Source of the DNA: Parapristionchus giblindavisi
Lineage: Eukaryota > Nematoda > Chromadorea > Rhabditida > Diplogasteridae
NCBI GenBank assembly: GCA_943737045.1
Contig: CALSFV010000208.1
Span: 1-64,000, forward strand
Direction: 5' to 3'
Length of the DNA: 64,000 nt
In this document: in pieces, positions 25,143-39,000 of the stretch
How the letters are laid out: each line of letters begins with the position of its first letter
Position numbering within the stretch: position 1 is the first letter of the stretch
Made by a program: the position numbers and the translations under genes
Notes under the pieces: generated by a model
What the model was told of the DNA's origin: nothing
What the model saw: the letters and a program-made list of their open reading frames with translations, nothing else
Databases searched by the model: none

Positions 25143-28100
25143 TAATAGTAAAAAAAAAGAAAAAAAAATAATTTTCCGAAACATTCGATACTTGTTGTGA
25201 ACATAAAAAAAAGAAATAAATATTATTAACATACCATACCTATTCCCATTGTATATTTACCATCTCTTTTCCTTATGCATGTAGATCATGTCCATTACCA
25301 ATTCATATTGATTAGTGTATTGCCATCAAATATGTGTACGTGTAAGATCAGACTACACTCTCTCTCTTTCTCTGATCCACATACTCTCTCTTCACCTATG
25401 TCACGCTCTCGCCATGGCCCCCGCCCACTATCAGTCTTCTCTGGTTTTTTTCTCCCAGTGGGGCCCCAGCAAAAGTGGGCGTGGTTTTGCTCCCCCACTG
25501 GTTTCCCAGGACAAGAGAGTGCTCTAAAGATGACAGATTGGGCGCATTTCTCCCCACTGGTCCCCCAGTAAATCTCCCACTGGTCCCCCAGACAAAACCA
25601 TGCGACCACGAGTATGAAACTGCGCGCTCGTCATACATTTGACAAAGTGTGCTATTCATTGGACGCGCTGCGGCTCTTGGCATGAGCGTTGCGTTCGGCG
25701 TCTTTTAAATTTTTTTCTTATTTATGTGTTTTATTTTACCAATTCTATGAAATAAGTATAATTTCATTTAAGTTCAATAGGGCAATATGCCGACGCGTAG
25801 TCGAGATCAACGGATGATGAACCGGAGAAAGGTATATTTTTCTATTTAACTATTCCTCAAGTTAATTTTATTTGTTGATAAAAGTATGGAAAACCTGAAA
25901 AGAACAGTCTTCATACATCATCATACATGTCAACTTATTACTCTCTTTCAACTTATTACGTTTATGGCGACGAGCCTGAAGATTTTAAATTTTGGGTATT
26001 TTTTTTGAGTTGGAACAACACTTGGAGGACTGAATATTCACATATATTTCGCCAATGGGTTTGCATGGTCACTTATTTACTGAATTGTTTTATAGAAATA
26101 TTAACTACTTTGTAGCTTTCCAAAGTTCTGCGTATCTTACTCGATAAATGCAATGCTAGCTAATTAATTCTAATTTCAGCAAGTCCAGCGTTAACTTTTT
26201 CGCTTCATGGGCATAGTGCAGCCAGCCAACTGAATATTGTGAGTTCTTCCACTTGTTCATTTACGATCCTAGTTATTTTGCTACCGATTAAATTGCATGC
26301 TAAGAAAAATAAAATTGCTCATGAGCATTCGTTTCCTTGACCTCTAACGAATGGTATTCCACTCATAGATCCATTCATACCTTCTGGCAGCTCTACTCCG
26401 ATTGAGTGCTCTTGCAACGAGTGAAAAAAAGAATACGCGTTTTTCTAAGCCATGTGTGGACGAAAATCGATAACTGATGTATCATTGAAATCAGCTTAAC
26501 AAAGTCTTTGAAATCACAATGCACAATTCGTATAGGATTATTAATAGTCAGGTTAAATAGATTGAAACGGATGACGAATTGGAAGATTGTTATTAAAAAA
26601 ATCAATACTTTTCAGTTTGTATGGAAAGAGCAAGATGTGAGGGAGTCGTCAAGTTTATGACTTAGAAGAATGTTCAGCATAATTCATTCAACGGATCAAT
26701 GAATCAGAAGGATATTAAGAAGATGACCAGCTAAGAGGATTAAGTGATCTTTGATCACTAGTTTATGTCCTTTGATCTCTTTCTATGCTACAACAGTATC
26801 TTTTTTTAATGTTATGTAATGATTAACGATTGTTATATGCCCCTCCTCTAATCTTTCAATATATTCAGAACGACAAAACGAACAAACTTTTGGTCCCCTA
26901 GTATCTTTGAGATTTCATATTTACAAGCTCTAGATTATTATGTAATGTAATAGTTACTTTGTTGAGTTAGTTATGCTATTTTATTATTGTTTATTAATTC
27001 GAATGTATTCGTATCGTCCATACTTGGATAAACAGTCATTTCACTATAACCCTCTTCTCTACAATATCACAGTGCAAGACCACGCCCACTCCCCCACTGG
27101 GGCACTAAATTTTCTCCCACTGGTCCCCCAGTGCCCCTCCCCTTCTCAGTGGTCCCCCAGTAAATCTCCCACTGGTCCCCTAGCTCCATCCCCACTGGGA
27201 AATCTACTGGGGGACCAGTGGGAAATAAAAACCAGAGTTACTGGTTCGTAAAGGGTATGAAACTACGGGGAGTGACATCCATAGTGATAATCAGCATGCT
27301 CGACTTAGTAGGAATCAACTTTCGAAGTCTGCTATTTATCGATTTTGTACTTCTATTATTGTATTAACAGTGATAGTATTACACCTTATCAAGATTAATT
27401 AATTGTAAGATGTGTTTCCACTGAATCTGAAGTGTCATAAAAGGGGATCTTCTTACTTTAATTCTTCTGCTGTCTTCTCCTTATGATCAGCTATCGATAT
27501 GCTTATCCAGTATACACTTTGTTCTTTTTGAATAGTGAGTGGTGACAGAATCCAGAAATATAATAATATAGAAATGAAGCAACCCACTAAAATCTCGTTC
27601 AAACTTCGTTCTTATGGTTTTTATTGAAGGCGTACCACTCCTGACTTGCTAAGGTTTTTCTAGGATGGGATCATTTTGCGCTGTAGATTTTGATTCGGTG
27701 AGAGAAGAAGAGGCGAACGAGAGACGAACCGCTCACAACAAAGCATTATTGTATTTTTCCATGTTTACTTCTTGTGTGCTTACCCTAATCCCATTGTATA
27801 TTGCCAGTTGTTATATCTTGAGATGTCGGGGTGTGGATGCGATGTGTTGGACACACGTGCAGAGTGATAACCTTATAGATTTATTAGCAGAGAAATAAGT
27901 ATGGAATGGTACAATAATAGAAGAAGGGCACAGCTAATGTGCGAGGATCAAGAGAGACTGTCTAATAAGGGAAGGGTACTTAGTAGTGAGCGTGAAAATC
28001 TAACAAAATATATACAGTGTAGGCAACAAGTCTCCGGACACTTTTACATTTTTTTATAACTTTTGATCCTGGAAAGCAATCAAGCTGTTCTTTTGAGTCA

Positions 28101-31100
28101 ATGTACAGAATTTATTAAGGAATACAACCATGATGTGTTGGTGATATTACATTAGTTCATTAGTGCATAGTGATGACGCAATCGAATTACACTTTTTTGA
28201 AAATTTTTTATTTCTTTAGTCAAAAGTCCTGTTCCTGTGAAACATTGTGAGAGTGTAGAAGGGCTGCACAGTAAAACAATCCGGAATGTCTCCGACTCCG
28301 CTTTCAAGCTGTAGCAGGGTTGCAACTTTGACCCCCAAAATTTATAACTCAGCTTCTAGATGTGCTAACGACCCGTTCTAAGTGCTAAAATGATGCTAGT
28401 GGCGGGTAATGTTTATCCCCAGATTACGGTAGCCATAGCTCGTCATTTGCCCTTAGGGCATAAAATAATTTTTTGTTGGGGTGACCGATTTTGTGACCCT
28501 ACCCCCCCCCTTCCCTTATATTGGCTTATTTCCGATTCCTTTCAGACCCGCAGCAAAAGTTATGCTGAGGTCTACTCGGTTTCAGCGATTAATGATCAAA
28601 ATCCAAAGATCAAAGATCGAAGTTCAGCAATAGTTTTTTGTGAACATCTCTAACATGCATTGGTGCTTTGCAAATAAGAGATTTCAGCAATAGAGGCCCA
28701 GGGATGAGAGCAGTGAGAGAGAAAGCACAAGAGTGAGAAGTGAGAGAGAAAGAAGTTTTTCTACTCACGTTTCTCCAGTGGCTATGGTTCACCTTGTATA
28801 TTTTTGTTCATTCAATAAACAATTTATGTACTATATTGAATTTGATCATTACAGTATACTTGAAGTTATGTAAGCAAAGCTTGGGCAGGGGAAAGTAGAA
28901 GAGGAAGGGAGCGGGTCGCACACGTGTTATCGACAAGTCGCGCGCGGGTTATTTACAACTCGCGCACGCGTCGCGAGTCACCCGCGCGCGACTTGTCACT
29001 ACCCCGCGCGCGTGTCGCGCGGAAAGTCTGGAGCAGACGCCGAATGTTGGAATATGTGGAAAAGTCGTGACTTTCACCCGCAATAGCTCGCTTTGGAATA
29101 GGAATGGAGAAAATATCACAAAGACATAAATTGGAAAAATTTCAGGAGAATCGAACTAACACAAACAGAAATTACAAAATCGATTTTTCATCAACTTCTG
29201 TGGCGGGAAGCTGCCGTTTGCACCACCAATCGAAAGTGCACTTTTTTATTGGTTCAGATGTTAGATATTGTGAAGACACATCGATTGATTTATACTTTAT
29301 GGGGTCGAATCGTGACCTCAATATGAATTTCTCCCAAAAAAAAACGAGTCTGAAATCTCGGACTTAACCGATTTCTCGCTCGAGAGATGGAAGGATCATT
29401 ATGATCTACCCACTCGTCTCTCGCTGATCAATGGTATTTCTTGGCATTTCAGTGCTTTGAACTCGAAAAAAAGTGTAGAAATATATGAATATCACAACTA
29501 AAACCTTATTCAAAGAAGAAATTAATATGCAAACAATGGAAATCATCACCCATCAAATGTTGAACAACTGAAATGGTAGTTAAGTTGGTTGGAAGGATTA
29601 GATGAATATACGTTTGAGGTCTTTTAAGGGGATGGTGAAACGTGCATCTAACTGGTATATGACCACTGAGATGTGATAAAAATTAAATTATTTTTTTAAA
29701 ATTTTTATAATAATAATAATATTATTTTTTATTATTATTAGTATTATTGTATTCTATATAATGATATTTCCCTATAAAATTCTTCAAAATCGTCCAATCT
29801 TCTCAAATATCTTGCATATCCATCTATCGCAACAACAAAACAAAACGTATATAGTAAAATTACCAAAGAAACAGACTACAAGAGTACGGTAACAAATGAA
29901 GGGTATGGATTCGTAGATCAACTCGAAGCCGCCGCCATTTCAATCGTGAGTACGTCCGTGTCGTCGACAGAGCCGATTCCCAAGCCGGCGGATAGGCGAG
30001 CGTTCGTACGATCGACCATTTCCCGGACGACGTCGAAGAAAATTGACGGATGTACGAAATCGTTGTCAACGAGAGTCAGAAGGCAGAATGAATCATGAAT
30101 ATGTTGAATGACCGAATAGGAGACGGACTCTTCCGGGTAGAGATACACCCTACAATCACATGAGATTAGGGATCAAAGATCAAACTAAAACTGAACGATC
30201 AAACCATAATACAAAGATCAAAGATCACACACCAATTCTTCATCCACATCTCGTACGCCTCGTCACGCCACACACGGAACGATATCGGATCGACTACGGT
30301 GGGCTGGAATGGATGATCGGGCCTGAGATGATACATTCGAGGTACGCCTAACAATAGGTGAGATCATTAAGCCGGAATCTCTCATCTGACCCAATTGAAC
30401 TACCGCATTCTCTGGTATGACCCGATTGAACTACCGTATTCTCTCCTTTAACCCGATTGAACTACCGTATTCTCTCGCTTGACCCGATTGAACTACCGTA
30501 TTCTCTCATCTGAGAGATTGAACTACCGTATTCTTTGGTCTGACCCGATTGAACTACCGTACCTTCTGGTAGCAGTATCCTCCGGGCTTGACCCATCCCA
30601 CAAGAGGGTCGGTCGATGGAGCTCCGTTATCTGGTAGCTGCGAGTTGAGCGTGAACACGCCGTTCTCGTTGCACCACAGCAACTCGTCCCTGTGAGAAAA
30701 GGACGATAAACGCTGGATTGGGAAACGTCGACCACAACGAGCGCACTACACACCACCACAGACCGCACCACTCACTTGATTAATCCAGTCTCCGGCTGGA
30801 TGCCGCTCTCCTGTTCGTTCCACGACAGCGCCACCTTAGTAAGCAATAGATATCCATTAGGAAATGTCGATATAGTGTGTTATACTGCACACAAAAACGA
30901 AACTACCGTATACCTTGACACCACGTTCGTTCGCCTGTTGATCAATGTAGCGAGCGAGCAAATTTCCGACATCGTCAATCGATCGTAGCTCACGTCCGAA
31001 CATATCGAGCATCTTGTCCTGAACGGATAATTGTGGATTACTGCAGAGATTGGCGATCGGTCTCGTATAAGGACGACCAAACCCGGGGGTTGGCCACGCG

Positions 31101-32918
31101 CTCACCTTATCGATGACTTGTGAATTGAGATGGAAGAGGTGGTAGTCGTGGAGGTCATTGAAGGCGGACGACGATGAGTTGCCCCAACCTCCATTGGGGG
31201 AAGTCATCCCAATCCTGAAGAATGCATCAACAATCAAACTACAAACTATACTTCTAATTTTTGAATCGATAATTTGTGCTATCGATACTGCATATCTATG
31301 TACTGCCATATATCCTTTTTTTAAATTCATTTTACAAAAAGCAGGTCGGAAGGAGTAGTGCAGTTTCTAGCTAATCAATAACTTTTCCAATAAAGCTCAC
31401 TCGAGTACGGTAGATGTACGACTTGGGGCGAGCGGACCAGAATATAGGTCGGACGTCCTCCTTGCATCTGGATTGGAAAATAATCAATGATGAAAACTGC
31501 ACAGAACACCATTCAGCACACAACCAGTGCCTAGCCACATTGTGATACTCTCAATCAATCATAATATTACCCGACAGATTCATTAAGTGTGCCAAGTATA
31601 CAACAATCTGATAGTAAATAATAGGAAGTGAAACTGCAATCCGACACGTGTCCTATCATACATTTTCATACCCTTCATAATGTGAGGATCGCCCCACTCT
31701 ATACGGCACATTTTTTATGCGAAAAATTACAATTTAAACGAAAAATAATGATCTGCTCACCGGGCACCGAAAATGTATGTGCTCTCTCGCTTTCTTCGTC
31801 TACGAGAGAGAAAGACCAGTGCGGAGTGTAAGATTAGCTTGGGTGTGCGGCTTTAAACGAGCTCTAGAATGAAATCAATGGGGTGAAAATCATGACTATG
31901 AACGCGATATTTCGAGACAGAGTGGACCTTTGAAGACACGATTGAGAATTAGAGTAAAGCAAACAGATGTCAGCTAGACTACGGAATCACACTTCTAAAC
32001 ACTCAGGGGTAGTTTTCAGGGACACAAATGATGTATTAGAAGAACGATTGGGAGTGATGCTTGATCAAGCGACAAAAGCAGCGAGATCATTGAAATATGG
32101 ATTGAATTCAAAGGATGAATGGATAGATCGAAGTCCTTCTCCTTCACCATCTCTTCAGTCCTCTTCTCTCTCTGCTAAGGTCAGTAATCCTCGAGATGAG
32201 TATTTTCGACGACGAGAAAAGGCTTAGGGAGAATTGAGCTCAAGAAAAAAGGGAAAAGGAATTATTGAGATATAGTTGAAAAGTGATAGATGACAAAACA
32301 GATAAAGAAAGAGTGCGTCATTCCTCTAGATTAAACTAGTAGTTCACCAAATTAGGGAAGGTTTAGGAAAAGAGAAAAAGAGACTCCTCTTCTTCATCTT
32401 CTTCTTTGTACATATGGAGAATGAATGGTGTGCTATCCTCCTGGGGGAAGAAAAAAGAGGAGAAGACGGAAAAGGAAGAGGAGGTGGACCAAGGGAAGAA
32501 GACGAAATGGAGAATAAAAGGAAAAAGAATAGAGAAAGAGAAGACAAAACATGGGCATTGAATACCTAGTAATGATCATGGAGAACAATTCCCATTGAGA
32601 GAGAAAAAGAAAAAAGGGGGAAAAAGAGAAAAAATTAAGATCGCTGAAGTAGAAATATTTTAAAAAATAGTGAAAAATTATAATCACGATTGTCCCTTTT
32701 AGATCCATTTTGTATCTAAAAGTCAAGTATTAACGGCCCTTTCCCTCGGGTATATTTTATTCGCACTTTTAAACTGGTTCGGTGCTCAGAAGTAGTGCCC
32801 ATGAGATCAGCAACACCAACCTTCATTGAGACGTCATCGAAGAGACCCTTCAGCGCTCCTAGAGGGCGATCTACCTTCAAATGGAAAAATTAAATATAAT
32901 AATAATAATAATAATAAC

Positions 32919-33024
<106 letters not shown>

Positions 33025-36000
33025 TTTAAAAATAATTTTTAAAACTGTACATTGACGGGATGTGTCATCTCCTCCGCGTGCTCAGGAGCGAATTGCTTAT
33101 GCAACGATGGATCGAACTAAACAAAATCAATACTCATCTCAACGTACAGTATCAATCAATTGAAATCAATCAATACTATTATCCTTACACGATCCTCAAA
33201 AGCCACGATACGGAAGGCGCCATCATTGACGAGTCTGTAATGGAGATATTATACTTTATGGCTAAACAAAACGACACAATTTAATTGCTACAAAAAGTAT
33301 TATTACAATAAAAGTGAGACCATGCCTCACCCAAATCATAGGTCGAATAGCTAGGTTATCGGCTTTCAAAATCCGGTCAGGTTTTTCGATTTTTTGCTAA
33401 TTTGGCTCAAAATCCGGTCAGGTTTTTTCGATTTTTTTGCGAATTTGGCTAAAAATCCGGTCAGGCTTGGTACTTTGTAACATACTTTTCGACCTATGAC
33501 TCAAATACTCACTTTGATCGATATTCAGTGTGCTTCACATAGTGAATCAGAAAATCAATAAAATCAAATAGATGAAATCACTCAATTAATCGATACTAAC
33601 TTGTACAGACATGCGAGAGTGTCCAAATGTCTCTCGGGTCGCAGTCTCTCCTCCGTAAACTCCATTACGTCGCGCATCTGCGAAGGAGTGATTCGGATCT
33701 GAATAACCCAAAATTATTGATTGAATATACCCAACATGGTTGCCCACATGGGGCCCCATGTAAAAAATAACGTTTAGGTGAAATTTTTGAAAAAAAAGTG
33801 AAGGCCCCCTGAAAAAATTAACCATTTTTCGTTCGGATGCCCCCCTGTAGAATCGAGCTCCAGGTACCCCGCCCATGTATGAATATACCCCTTGCCTATG
33901 GACAGGTCGAATAGTTACAAATTTTCGAAATGTGGCCAGTTTTATTTTTAAAAATCCCAAAATGGATTCGTAGTTTGTAATGACGTATGGATTGATTCCA
34001 TGATTATCGATTGATCTTCCAAAATCAATATACCTGAGTGATGTACTCAGTGGGCTGCAGACAGAAGAATGAGTAGCAGGCGTAGACACCGAAGACTTGC
34101 TCCACAAGAGTGTTCACGCCTGCAATATTTATTTATTTATTTATATTTATTTGATACACCCGTTAAAGGTGCGAAAAATACAGAAGCGATGAGAAAAATA
34201 ATACTAATAATATAAAGGACTTGGGGAAGGTGACAGGGGTTATTTAACGATAGCTATCATATCTCCGGTGTTCCAGTAGGAGTGAGGTGGACGAGGCCTC
34301 TTAACCAGATCCATGTGACTGGTTGGATCATAATGAAAACACCGGGATAGATAATTAAAGATTGAGTACTTCGACTTGTAAGGTAAGGGGAAGTTGGGGA
34401 TGGCGAAATAGATGGAATTTAATAGACTGAATTGATAAAATTAGATTACAATATATATTAAGATTACAATATATTATGCAGTGTTCAGAACTTGGAAAAT
34501 ACACGATAATGCGGAAAATGCTGTTCAGAAGTTCAGCCGGAAAATGCTCTGAAACTGCTCATTTTCGAGGATTTTAAGCATATTTTAATGGTTTTTTTGT
34601 TTAATATCAACGTTTATTGGTCGCAAACAGTGTTATGACGCATTTTATTGATGATAAGTGATATTTTTAAATATGGACTCGCTAGGTTGATTTTTCGCAG
34701 CATTTTCGTTGATTTTCGGCTTAAAGTGCTCAAAAAAGGATCATACGATATTTATTTCAGCAGTATACTTTATAAATGACCTAAGTTAACTGTTTTCCAT
34801 GAAACAACGAGGTTCAACGCTTTTAAAGTGTATAAAACCATCTTTTTCGATCCAAAATCGAGCATTTTCGAGCATTTTCCATCTGAACTTTTGAACAGCA
34901 TTTTCCGCATTTTCTTGCATTTTCCAAGTTCTGAACACAGCATAAGCTGCAGTTGATCGATTTTTTTTAACGAAACCCGTCGCATATCCGCCTCACGAAA
35001 GACAGCCAAAAAGTTGCATTTTTTTTTATTTTTCCACTTTTTGAACACGAGTTCGATTCCCCAGACAGCATTTTATGTCTGCATGGTAATTCCAGCAAAA
35101 AATTGCTGTTTCAATGGAAATCAAGTCCAAAAAATCTACTTTGGCTGTCTTTCGTGCGGCGGATATGCGACGGGTTTCGTTCAAAAAATCGATCAACTGC
35201 AGCTTTTGAAAGTTGATTCTTACTATGTCGACCATGCTGATTATCGCTATGTAGGACACTAACCGTAATTTCATGCGTCAAAGAAACCATTCCCTAGTGA
35301 GCCAAAAGTTACTTAAATACAAGCATGGTCTCTGCTACCTCGATACACTCAAGTAGAGTTCAGCTAGAATGCAAGCTATCTCGGTTTCTTATATTCTAGT
35401 TGAGCGTTCAGCTTAAATGAAAACGTAATTCGGCTAACTATCATTTAACACGGGTCTCCGGTAAAAGTGTATGAACGGCTGCTACTAGGAAAACTTTTTT
35501 TCTCTCGGATTTCGCTAAAAGTCGACTGGTGGATGTGGTTGGGGGTCATGAGAAGGCCTATCGACTTGATTTGGCCAAAATCGTAGATTATCGATTTTTT
35601 GTGATCTACCACGGAAATTGCCATAACTCGGTTCATTTTCATCTTACAGAGACCGGAAAGAGGTCATTCGAATCATATTAGTATGCCCTCCAAAAAGTTT
35701 TCTGGAACACAATGGCGTAAAACTCGTCTTCAATGTGTTTCACCCGAAAAACTGTTTTTTTTGTCTAGAAAAGTGAGTGTTTCTCGAAAATTTCTCAGAA
35801 ACACAATGAATTTTATTGCACCAATGGACTCGCCGCACCCGATTTAGGGTACGTATATACTTCATTTAACTCATCTCTGGCCCCGGGACATCGAAATACT
35901 AAGTACTCCCGGACTTAGTCATTTTTCCGAGAAAAATGGTTTTTTCGACCATAAATCGCTTCAAAATGGTCATAGAAACTATTTCAAAAAAGCAAAACGA

Positions 36001-39000
36001 AGCTCTCAACTAGCACAACAAAATATATTTCTATGATTATCACGCTAGAGATGATCATTCCCGAGCTATAATACGATTTACTCATTTGAGGGAAGAATCA
36101 TTCCGAATTTGTGTAATCTTTGTTTACATTGGAGATTTAGTAGCATAATTTTATTTAAAAAACATGAGTTAGATTACTTTTACACAACATAATAGTTTAC
36201 ATAGAATAGAAATTGAGAATATAGTGTGCATCCGAGAATGAATGCGACGAGATCGATGTGCCTTCGGCAAAGAAGCTCAAGCTTTCCTGCTACTTCGAGA
36301 ATGAAAGGACTAATCGCCCCCTGGAAAAGCATCCACGAGATCCTCGCTATGAAGTGTCGAAGGGCTGCGAAGGAGAGATGCACTCGTGAGTAACTTTTCG
36401 AGATTATCGTGTTTGATTACAGTAATTCATTTCGCTTCAGCTCCTAGGAGTCCCCTACAAAAATTTCGTGAGGCTCATTCTCATTTTAGCTTGTGTTTGC
36501 TTTCGCTCCCGCTTTTTCCCGGGTTGAATCCGGTAACGCTTCTTCTCTCCGCTATTTGTTAAATTAGGTAATTGCTCGGTGTTCTTTTCTGACGGGGGGG
36601 GGGGCAGAACCAAAAGAGATGTGGCGCTTGTCAAGGACTTCATCAATGAGTGGGAAAAGGAAGCAGATGAGGATGGAACATTCATAGAGGATGAAGTGGC
36701 AGTGCACGAGGGCGATCGGATTATCACACCTGCTCCGCAAATTTAAGGGGGGTCAATAATTTGGTCGAAGTGGGGCCAATAATTTGGTGGATCGTAAAAG
36801 TTGACTCTAAAATTTGGCTACCAGACAAACCCCACTTTTAAAGTTGAGTCAATAATTTGGTGGTTTTGCCAATAATTTGGTTCGAAGTGGGGCTAAAATT
36901 TTAGACTAAAATAACAGCCCCACTTCGAACCAAATTATTGGCTCAACCACCAAATTATTGACCCAACTTAAAAGTGGGGCTTGTCTGGTTGTCAAATTTT
37001 AGGCACCCAAAAATGTTCGACGAAATTATTGGCCCACCTAAAATTGCGGAGTGACGAGATCTACGATTGGATCCACAGCGAGAAGAACAATCTGTTCACG
37101 GATGATGGCCCTGACCTGAACTCGTATTCGATCAGTAAATGAATCTGCCGTTATATTCTCAATTTTCATTGTATGTAAACTATTATGATGTGTAAAAGTA
37201 ATCTAACTCATGCTATTTTAAATAAAATTATGCTACTAATATCTCCAATGTAAACAAAGATTACACAAATTCGGAATGATTCCTCCATCAAATGAGTAAA
37301 TCGTATTATAGCTCGGGAATGATCATCTCTAGCGTGATAATCATAGAAACATATTTTGTTGTGCTAGTTGAGAGCTTCGTTTTGCTTTTTTGAAATAGTT
37401 TCTATGACCATTTTGAAGCGATTTATGGTCGAAAAAACCATTTTTCTCGGAAAAATGACTAAGTCCGGGAGTACTTAGTATTTCGATGTCCCGGGGCCAG
37501 AGATGAGTCAAATGAAGTATATACGTACCCTAAATCGGGTGCGGCGAGTCCATTGGTGCAATAAAATTCATTGTGTTTCTGAGAAATTTTCAAGAAACAC
37601 TCACTTTTCTAGACAAAAAATCAATTTTTCGGGTGAAACACATTGAAGACGAGTTTTACGCCATTGTGTTCCAGAAAACTGTTTGGAGGGCATACTAATA
37701 TGATTCGAATGACCCCTTTCCGGTCTCTGTAGGATGAAAATGAACCGAGTTATGGCAATTTCCGTGGTAGATCACAAAAAATCGATAATCTACGATTTTG
37801 GCCAAATCAAGTCGATAGGCCTTCTCATGACCCCCCACCACATCCATCAGTCGACTTTTAGCGAAATCCGAGAGAAAAAATTTTTCCTAGTAGCAACAGG
37901 GGGCGATTTTGATACACTTTTACAGGAAACCCGTGTTAAGATCCAAACCGGCAAAAGATCAAGGAAGAATGGGAAACCGAACCACCTACCTTCCGCTTAA
38001 CATAACATCCGATACCCCTTCTCTGTCTCCGATACCCCTTCTCTGTCTCCGATACCCCTTCTCTGTCTCCGATACCCCTTCTCTGTCTCCGATACCCCTT
38101 CTCTGTCTCCGATACCCCTTCTCTGTCTCCGATACCCCTTCTCTGTCTCCGATACCCCTTCTCTGTCTCCGATACCCCTTCTCTGTCTCCGATACCCCTT
38201 CTCTGTCTCCGATACCCCTTCTCTGTCTCCGATACCCCTTCTCTGTCTCCGATACCCCTTCTCTGTCTCCGATACCCCTTCTCTGTCTCCGATACCCCTT
38301 CTCTGTCTCCGATACCCCTTCTCTGTCTCCGATACCCCTTCTCTGTCTCCGATACCCCTTCTCTGTCTCCGATACCCCTTCTCTGTCTCCGATACCCCTT
38401 CTCTGTCTCCGATACCCCTTCTCTGTCTCCGATACCCCTTCTCTGTCTCCGATACCCCTTCTCTGTCTCCGATACCCCTTCTCTGTCTCCGATACCCCTT
38501 CTCTGTCTCCGATACCCCTTCTCTGTCTCCGATACCCCTTCTCTGTCTCCGATACCCCTTCTCTGTCTCGCCAGTGAGAGGTCGTGGCCTCACTGGCTCT
38601 TATACTGTTTAAACTGACCAAGAATTCCTCGTTGGTTTTCTGGTTTTCATTACCCCAAAGGTAATCCGGTGGGATCTAAGACCCTTACGTCAGGGTCGAC
38701 ACAGTCCTCCTGTCCAGGCGTATAGTTTCATTCTTCGGAGTGTTTAACTGAGGCAGGGCCGGTTATTGCACTCCCCGGGTCTTTCACAGGTTGACCAGTA
38801 GAGACAAGAAGGGCTTGGTGAGCCCAAGTACCACATGCATAGGGTTTCGTTTCATTGATTTGCCTTGATCTTTGATCTCTGTAGTCTTTTTCTGTAATTG
38901 AGTAGTCTTTTCTCTTATTGATTGCGTCTATCTCCTTGTTGTCTTCTCTGCTCTCTCTCTTTCTCTCCCCTATTCCTATCTCTCACTTTATCAACTTGTT